DNA from: Haloarcula regularis
GTDB lineage: Archaea > Halobacteriota > Halobacteria > Halobacteriales > Haloarculaceae
Length of the DNA stretch: 64,000 bases
Reading direction: 5' to 3'
Assembly (NCBI RefSeq): GCF_029338315.1
Contig: NZ_CP119794.1
Coordinates: 496,001-560,000, forward strand
Shown here: piece after piece, positions 60,029 through 64,000 of the stretch
Numbering within the stretch: the first letter of the stretch is position 1
How the letters are laid out: the number at the start of each line of letters is the position of its first letter
Program-made: the position numbers and the translations under genes
The notes under the pieces: generated by a model
Database searches by the model: none
What the model was told of the DNA's origin: nothing
What the model saw: only the letters and a program-made list of their open reading frames with translations

Positions 60029-61124
60029 TCAGTCGGCCGCCGCAGGCGACGCCCCGTCGGTGACGGCCGGGCGTCCGATCCAGTGATCGATAGAGAGCGG
60101 GCCGGCCCCGAGCGTGAACAGCGCCGAGACCAGGCCATAGAGGGTGACGTGGACGAGGACCGGGTCGTCGGGCAGGCCAAAGAGCGTGGTCGTAAACAGC
60201 AGGAACGAGACGGCGGCGGCCCCGCGGGTGAACAGGCCGACGACGAACGCGAGGCCGACGGCGACTTCGGTCAGGCCCGCGCCGAGCACCCACAGTCCGG
60301 GGTCCACTGGGACGACGGCGGTTAGGTCGTACTTCTCGACGACGAGCAGGGCGCTCCCGGGCGTCGCGAGCTTTCTGGAACAGGCCGAGGTAGACGAACG
60401 TCGCCCCGACACCGACCCTGAGCACGACGGGGACGTACCGGCGGTACGGGGCCGTCACGTCGTCGAGGAAGCCCTTGAGGAGGTGGATCGGGTCGAAGCG
60501 ACCGTAGAGTGTCCCCTCCGTGCTGGCGACCTGCTGGAGCATCTGGTCGGCGCTGGGCCGACCGCCGCCGAGAATCAGCAGTGCGAGGAAGGCCGGCACG
60601 AACTCCATAGCGATGACGGCGGCGGGGTCGACGGTAAGCGTCCAGGCGTAGGTCGCCAGGCCCACCGCGCTGGCGATGCGGACAGCGAGACCGAACAGGA
60701 GGACGAACCCGAGGCCGATGAACAGCACCCGGAGGCCGGGGTTGGCCGTTGTCGAGAAGGCCACGATCGGCGCGAAACTGTACCCCTGAAATCCGGCGCC
60801 GACGAGCGGCAGGCCCACGCTGAGGCGAATCATCCAGGGGACGAGGTCGGCATAGCCCGCGAGGGTGTTCCGCAGGACCACGATGTCGGGTATCGTGGGC
60901 CGAGCCCAGAGGTAGCCGGCGGTCCCGGCGACAGTCAGGAGGCCGGCACCGGCAAACAGCGCCGCGTTGAACGGGTTCGACAGCACCGCGAGTGCGAACT
61001 CGACCGCGTCGACGGCCGCTCCCGGCCCGTCGGTGACGTAGTCGACGTGGCCGGCGACCGGGCGACTGAACGCGAGCACCAGCAGGACCGCGGCGAAAGG
61101 GCGAACGCTCCGGCGGAGGGACAT
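60029..61124 (-). CDS. DoxX-like membrane protein (frameshifted)
   Basis: About 364 residues after removing one extra T in TTT at 60372-60374 (expected YLGLFQKLATPGSALLVVEK). It starts with a signal-like segment (FAAVLLVLAFSRPVAG), then a run of helices LAGYADLVPWMIRLSVGLPL, LRVLFIGLGFVLLFGLAVRI, and a second DoxX-type four-helix unit near the C-terminus (LGAGLTEVAVGLAFVVGLFT, AVSFLLFTTTLFGLPDDPVL). Two DoxX-like units in one protein are likely. Some DoxX proteins are part of quinone or thiosulphate oxidation; here the role is open. Upstream of rtcB on the same strand. Confidence 0.75.
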
Positions 61125-61162
61125 GGGGGAGAGTACGGGCACAGACACCTAACCCTGTCCTT

Positions 61163-61181
61163 GTGTGCCGGAGGGGCACAC
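61163..61181. promoter_or_regulatory. Perfect hairpin between divergent genes
   Basis: GTGTGCC, five-base loop, GGCACAC. It lies in the spacer between the divergent DoxX-like and GNAT genes, so it is not a terminator for either and might be an operator. Confidence 0.3.
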
Positions 61182-61258
61182 GCGGTCCTGCGGTCGGAGG
61201 TCCCGTAGCACCGGCAGGGCGGTGGAATTATGGTCGTCCCCGCGGTAGGTACTCCCCA

Positions 61259-61738
61259 GTGAGCGTCAACGTCGAAACGCGCATCGTAGAGCGAGGCAGC
61301 GACGACTACGTCGATGCTGCCTGGCGGCTCAAGGAGGACATCCGCCAGTCGGAGGGAGTCCTCCGCCAGCGACACGGGTTCTTCCGCAACGCGTACCGCC
61401 GCTCGACGGTGTATCTCTACATCGACCGCTCGAACGACCGCCTGGTCGGGTTCGCGGCGGTCCGGCGCGACGGCTACATACTCTTTCTCGCCGTCGACGA
61501 CGAGTACCGCGGTCACGGGTTCGGCAAGCGGCTCATCGCCCGCGTCGCCGAGGACTACGGCACCGTGACATGTCACGCCCGGACGACTAACGAGGAGGCG
61601 CTGGGATTTTACAAACACATCGGCTTCCAGATTCGGCGTCGCATCGACAACTACTACGAGGACGGCGGCGACGCCTACTACCTCCGCCTGGGCGAGGAGA
61701 CGATTCGGGACAAACTGTCGAAGTTGCTGCGCGGCTAG
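61259..61738 (+). CDS. GNAT family N-acetyltransferase
   Basis: A 159-residue acetyl-CoA-dependent acetyltransferase. The acetyl-CoA motif is EYRGHGFGKRLIARVAEDYG (R/QxxGxG/A), and the C-terminal NEEALGFYKHIGFQIRRRID is the typical GNAT strand-turn-helix ending. The N-terminal WRLKEDIRQSEGVLRQRHGF provides the acceptor side. It could acetylate protein N-termini (RimI-like) or small molecules. The GTG at 61259 is preferred because it gives a family-length protein; a TATA-like AATTATG lies about 30 bases upstream. Confidence 0.82.
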   Translation: MSVNVETRIVERGSDDYVDAAWRLKEDIRQSEGVLRQRHGFFRNAYRRSTVYLYIDRSNDRLVGFAAVRRDGYILFLAVDDEYRGHGFGKRLIARVAEDYGTVTCHARTTNEEALGFYKHIGFQIRRRIDNYYEDGGDAYYLRLGEETIRDKLSKLLRG

Positions 61739-61777
61739 GAGAACGCTTTTGAGTGGAACCGACCAACGGAGTAGCCG

Positions 61778-62955
61778 ATGGAAGAGCGGACGCTCTCGTA
61801 CCTGCGTGGCCGCTTCGGTGACCACTACCGGCGGGCCTCGATAACGCCGCCGCCGGCCGCGAACGAACGCGAGTGGGGGTTCATCCCGTGGACCGAAGGC
61901 CCGGGCGAGACGATGGTCCGCCACCGATCGCTGCTGGACCTGGGCGAGCTCTCCGAGTTCCTCGGGCGCAAGAAACCCAGACACGTCTACTTCTCTGCCG
62001 GCCGGTACGACGACCCCAGCGCGTCGACGATGAGCGACAAGGGGTGGCGCTCGTCGGACCTGGTCTTTGACCTCGATGCCGACCACCTTCCCTCGGTCGT
62101 GCTGGGCGAGGACACCTACGGCGAGATGCTCGAGAAGTGCAAGGACGCCCTGTTGCGCCTGCTGGACTTCCTCGAGGACGACTTCGACTTCGATGACATG
62201 ACCGTCGTCTTCTCGGGTGGCCGTGGCTACCACGTCCACGTCCGCGACGAGAGCGTCCGCGGCCTGAACCGGGAGGCGCGCCGCGAAATCGTCGACTACG
62301 TGCGGGGCATCGGCCTGGAGTTCGAGGAGCTCGTCAGCGAACAGGCCGTCTCCGGCACGGCGGGGCGCTCCAGTCCCGCACAGAAACGGACGCTCGTGAC
62401 CGAGGGCGGGTGGGGCGAACGCACCCACGGCCACATCATGACCGAAGTCGACAGATTGCTGGAGATGGACGAGCAGGCGGCCCTCGAGCGCCTGCAGGAG
62501 TACGACGGCATCGGCCAGGGCAAGGCGTCGGCTGCCCTGAACGCCGCCCGCACCAACTACGACCAGCTCGCGGCCGGCAACATCGACGTCCACCCCGCGT
62601 TCTTCCAGATTGCGCGGGTGCTCCACCACGAGGCGGTCGCGAACGACAACGCCCCTATCGACGAACCGGTGACGACAGACACGAACCGCCTCATCCGGTT
62701 GCCGGGCTCGCTCCACGGCGGGAGCGGCCTCGAGGTCCAGCGCCTCGACCGCGACGACATCGCGGCCTTCGACCCGCTGGTCGACCCCGTCCCCGAGACG
62801 TTCCGCGGCCACGAGATAACCGTCGACGTCGTCGACCCCGGCCTGGCCGAACTCGGTGGCGATAGTTTACAGTCGAGGCGGGTATCCAATCAGTACCAGA
62901 GCACGTGGGTATCTTCCTGATGGCCCGCGGGCGCGCCGAGAAGGGCAAGGAATGA
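61778..62955 (+). CDS. priS: DNA primase small (catalytic) subunit (frameshifted)
   Basis: About 392 residues after restoring one T in TTT at 62866-62868, which recovers the C-terminus (FTVEAGIQSVPEHVGIFLMA) and a stop at 62953-62955. Motifs of the archaeal/eukaryal primase: YLRGRFGDHYRRASITPP, WRSSDLVFDLDADHL with the catalytic Asp pair (DLDAD), FSGGRGYHVHVRDESVRGLN with the catalytic His, and RLIRLPGSLHGGSGL. It synthesises RNA/DNA primers with PriL. It overlaps the GINS gene by four bases (ATGA), a pairing that links priming to the CMG-like helicase. Confidence 0.93.
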
Positions 62956-63833
62956 ATCTCGACGAACTCCAGTCCGTGCAATCCCGGGAGCGCCAGACCG
63001 ACCAGCTCCAGCAGCTGCGCGCGACCTTCTACGAGGAGGCGGGGGAGTTCATCGCCCAGTTGCGCGAGGAGCGCTCGCGGGCGGCCGAGCGGGCCGAGGA
63101 CCCCTTCGACGCCCCGGAAGTGAACCACCTCACCGACGACATCAACACGGCCGAACAGACCATCGAGGCCATCTACGAGCGCCGCGTCGGGAAGATCGTC
63201 AAGATGGCCTCGCTGGCCGCTGCCGACATGCCGATGGAAGACGACGGCCTCACCCAGGAGGAACGGACCCTCTTCGAGACGATGGTCCAGGCGATCAAGG
63301 ACAACCGCAACCACGTTCTCGACGTCGTCTCCGGAGAGGCGAGTGGCAGTCCCGTCGAGACAGGGACGTCGGCCGACGGGAGCGCCGGGTCCCGGACCCC
63401 TCCGTCGACAGACGACACGGTCGGTGCCGGAGACACCGACCCGTCGGGAGTCGACGCGGCGGACGTGATGGGCGCGTCGGCGTCCGAGTCCGCGGCGCAG
63501 TCACCACCAGTCCCCGACGACGTCGGCGGTGACCGGCCCCCGGACGAGGCCGCTATCGCGACGTCACCGGACGATTCGTCACGGGACGTACCCGACGAGG
63601 ACCCACCAGTGGACGCCGCCAGTGACGAGGCTAGCGGTCCGTCGACGGAAGGCCCCGAGGGCGACGCACCGGACGACGTGGCCCGTCGGACCGTCCGCAT
63701 CACCGACGACGTGGGCGAGATATTCGGGGTCGACGAGCGCGAGTACGACCTCTCGCGGGACGACGTGGTCACGCTCCCCAGCGACAACGCGGACCCGCTG
63801 GTCGAGCAGGACGCCGCCGAACCGCTGGAGTGA
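62952..63833 (+). CDS. GINS complex subunit (Gins51-type)
   Basis: A 293-residue replication factor. Residues 1-125 form the helical A domain (MNLDELQSVQSRERQTDQLQ, then TIEAIYERRVGKIVKMASLA, EERTLFETMVQAIKDNRN); residues 245-293 look like the B domain (RRTVRITDDVGEIFGVDERE, DLSRDDVVTLPSDN). In between lies an Asp/Ser/Pro-rich disordered linker of about 115 residues, much longer than in most archaea. The A-then-B order identifies the Gins51 class. With MCM and GAN/RecJ it forms the archaeal replicative helicase complex. Translationally coupled to priS. Confidence 0.92.
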   Translation: MNLDELQSVQSRERQTDQLQQLRATFYEEAGEFIAQLREERSRAAERAEDPFDAPEVNHLTDDINTAEQTIEAIYERRVGKIVKMASLAAADMPMEDDGLTQEERTLFETMVQAIKDNRNHVLDVVSGEASGSPVETGTSADGSAGSRTPPSTDDTVGAGDTDPSGVDAADVMGASASESAAQSPPVPDDVGGDRPPDEAAIATSPDDSSRDVPDEDPPVDAASDEASGPSTEGPEGDAPDDVARRTVRITDDVGEIFGVDEREYDLSRDDVVTLPSDNADPLVEQDAAEPLE

Positions 63834-63879
63834 TGCTCACGGGCAGAGAGATCGACGCCGCCAGCGCGGGCTGTACCGG

Positions 63880-64000
63880 TCAGGGCTCGGGTCGTTCGCC
63901 GAGCGTCAGGTCGACGGTCTGCTCGCGTCCCTCGCGCTGGACGGTGACGGCGATGGTGTCGCCGGGACTGGTCTCGAGGGCGAGGTACGTCGCCAGCGCC
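63880..64000 (-). CDS. PDZ domain end of a trypsin-like (HtrA-type) serine protease, partial
   Basis: Only the last 39 codons lie in the window: LATYLALETSPGDTIAVTVQ then REGREQTVDLTLGERPEP and stop at 63880-63882. The pattern LxTYLA(L)xTSPGDTVxVTVxRxGxxxxVxVTLGERP is the C-terminal PDZ part of haloarchaeal DegP/HtrA-like serine proteases. The gene continues to the right. It is convergent with the GINS gene (46 bases between stops). Assignment rests on the PDZ end alone. Confidence 0.75.
   Translation of the reverse strand, partial: ALATYLALETSPGDTIAVTVQREGREQTVDLTLGERPEP

Noticed and set aside
58518..61148. A single 876-codon open frame joining a DoxX-like N-terminus to RtcB
   Set aside because: The middle part is out-of-frame translation of the DoxX gene after an extra T at 60372-60374; RtcB has its own conserved start at 59978.

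Overview
The window looks like a chromosomal segment from a haloarchaeon of the Haloarcula/Halomicroarcula type. This is judged from the very high GC content, the strongly acidic proteins (Asp/Glu rich, Lys poor), leaderless promoters with a TATA-like box about 25-35 bases before many start codons, and archaeal genes such as topoisomerase VI, PriS primase, GINS, RtcB and an eIF2B-like protein. There is no rRNA, tRNA, CRISPR array, prophage or intact insertion sequence; it reads as ordinary core chromosome with little accessory DNA.

Layout. 0-3 kb: an ABC exporter operon (ATPase, a permease fused to a PrsW-type membrane protease, and the start of a second permease). 3-10 kb: small zinc-finger protein, histidine kinase, succinyl-CoA synthetase (sucC-sucD), universal stress protein, VIT/CCC1 transporter, Sir2 deacylase. 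10-14.5 kb: an orphan type IV pilus motor (ATPase plus TadC-like platform carrying an extra extracellular domain). 14.5-17.6 kb: DNA ligase, metallo-hydrolase, methyltransferase. 17.7-25.8 kb: topoisomerase VI (top6B-top6A) transcribed away from DNA gyrase (gyrB-gyrA), so both type II topoisomerases share one 252-base promoter region with a perfect 18-base palindrome. 25.8-33.3 kb: glycerophosphodiesterase, arginase, sugar epimerase, HTH regulator, type II NADH dehydrogenase, a palindromic repeat cluster, and nucleoside salvage genes (uridine phosphorylase, cytidine deaminase, phosphohexomutase). 33.4-37.9 kb: a CuA-type haem-copper oxidase (coxB, coxA, small membrane protein, coxC). 37.9-39.9 kb: CPBP protease, threonine synthase. 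39.9-47.7 kb: alpha-glucan metabolism (malQ, GT4 glycosyltransferase, a 1515-residue GH15 glucoamylase). 47.7-56.7 kb: CPBP protease, DUF1684 protein, hisD, an IscA-like protein, a hidden Tat lipoprotein, dodecin, several membrane proteins, two MscS-type channels, a stress protein. 56.9-64 kb: zinc ribbon, eIF2B-like protein, a lone pilin, rtcB, a DoxX-like protein, a GNAT acetyltransferase, the priS-gins replication pair, and the C-terminal end of a PDZ/HtrA-type protease.

A striking property of the sequence itself is that 15 genes, including gyrA, gyrB, top6B, coxA and priS, contain 18 small frameshifts in all. Most lie in or beside short runs of one base, and the protein remains well conserved on both sides. 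I read these as base-level sequencing or assembly errors, and annotate each gene across its full extent with the position of the break. I did not find a convincing new multi-gene system. The best leads are the Z-DNA-prone palindrome at the gyrB promoter, the permease-protease fusion, the pilus platform with an extra domain, and the multi-hairpin repeat after the NADH dehydrogenase gene.
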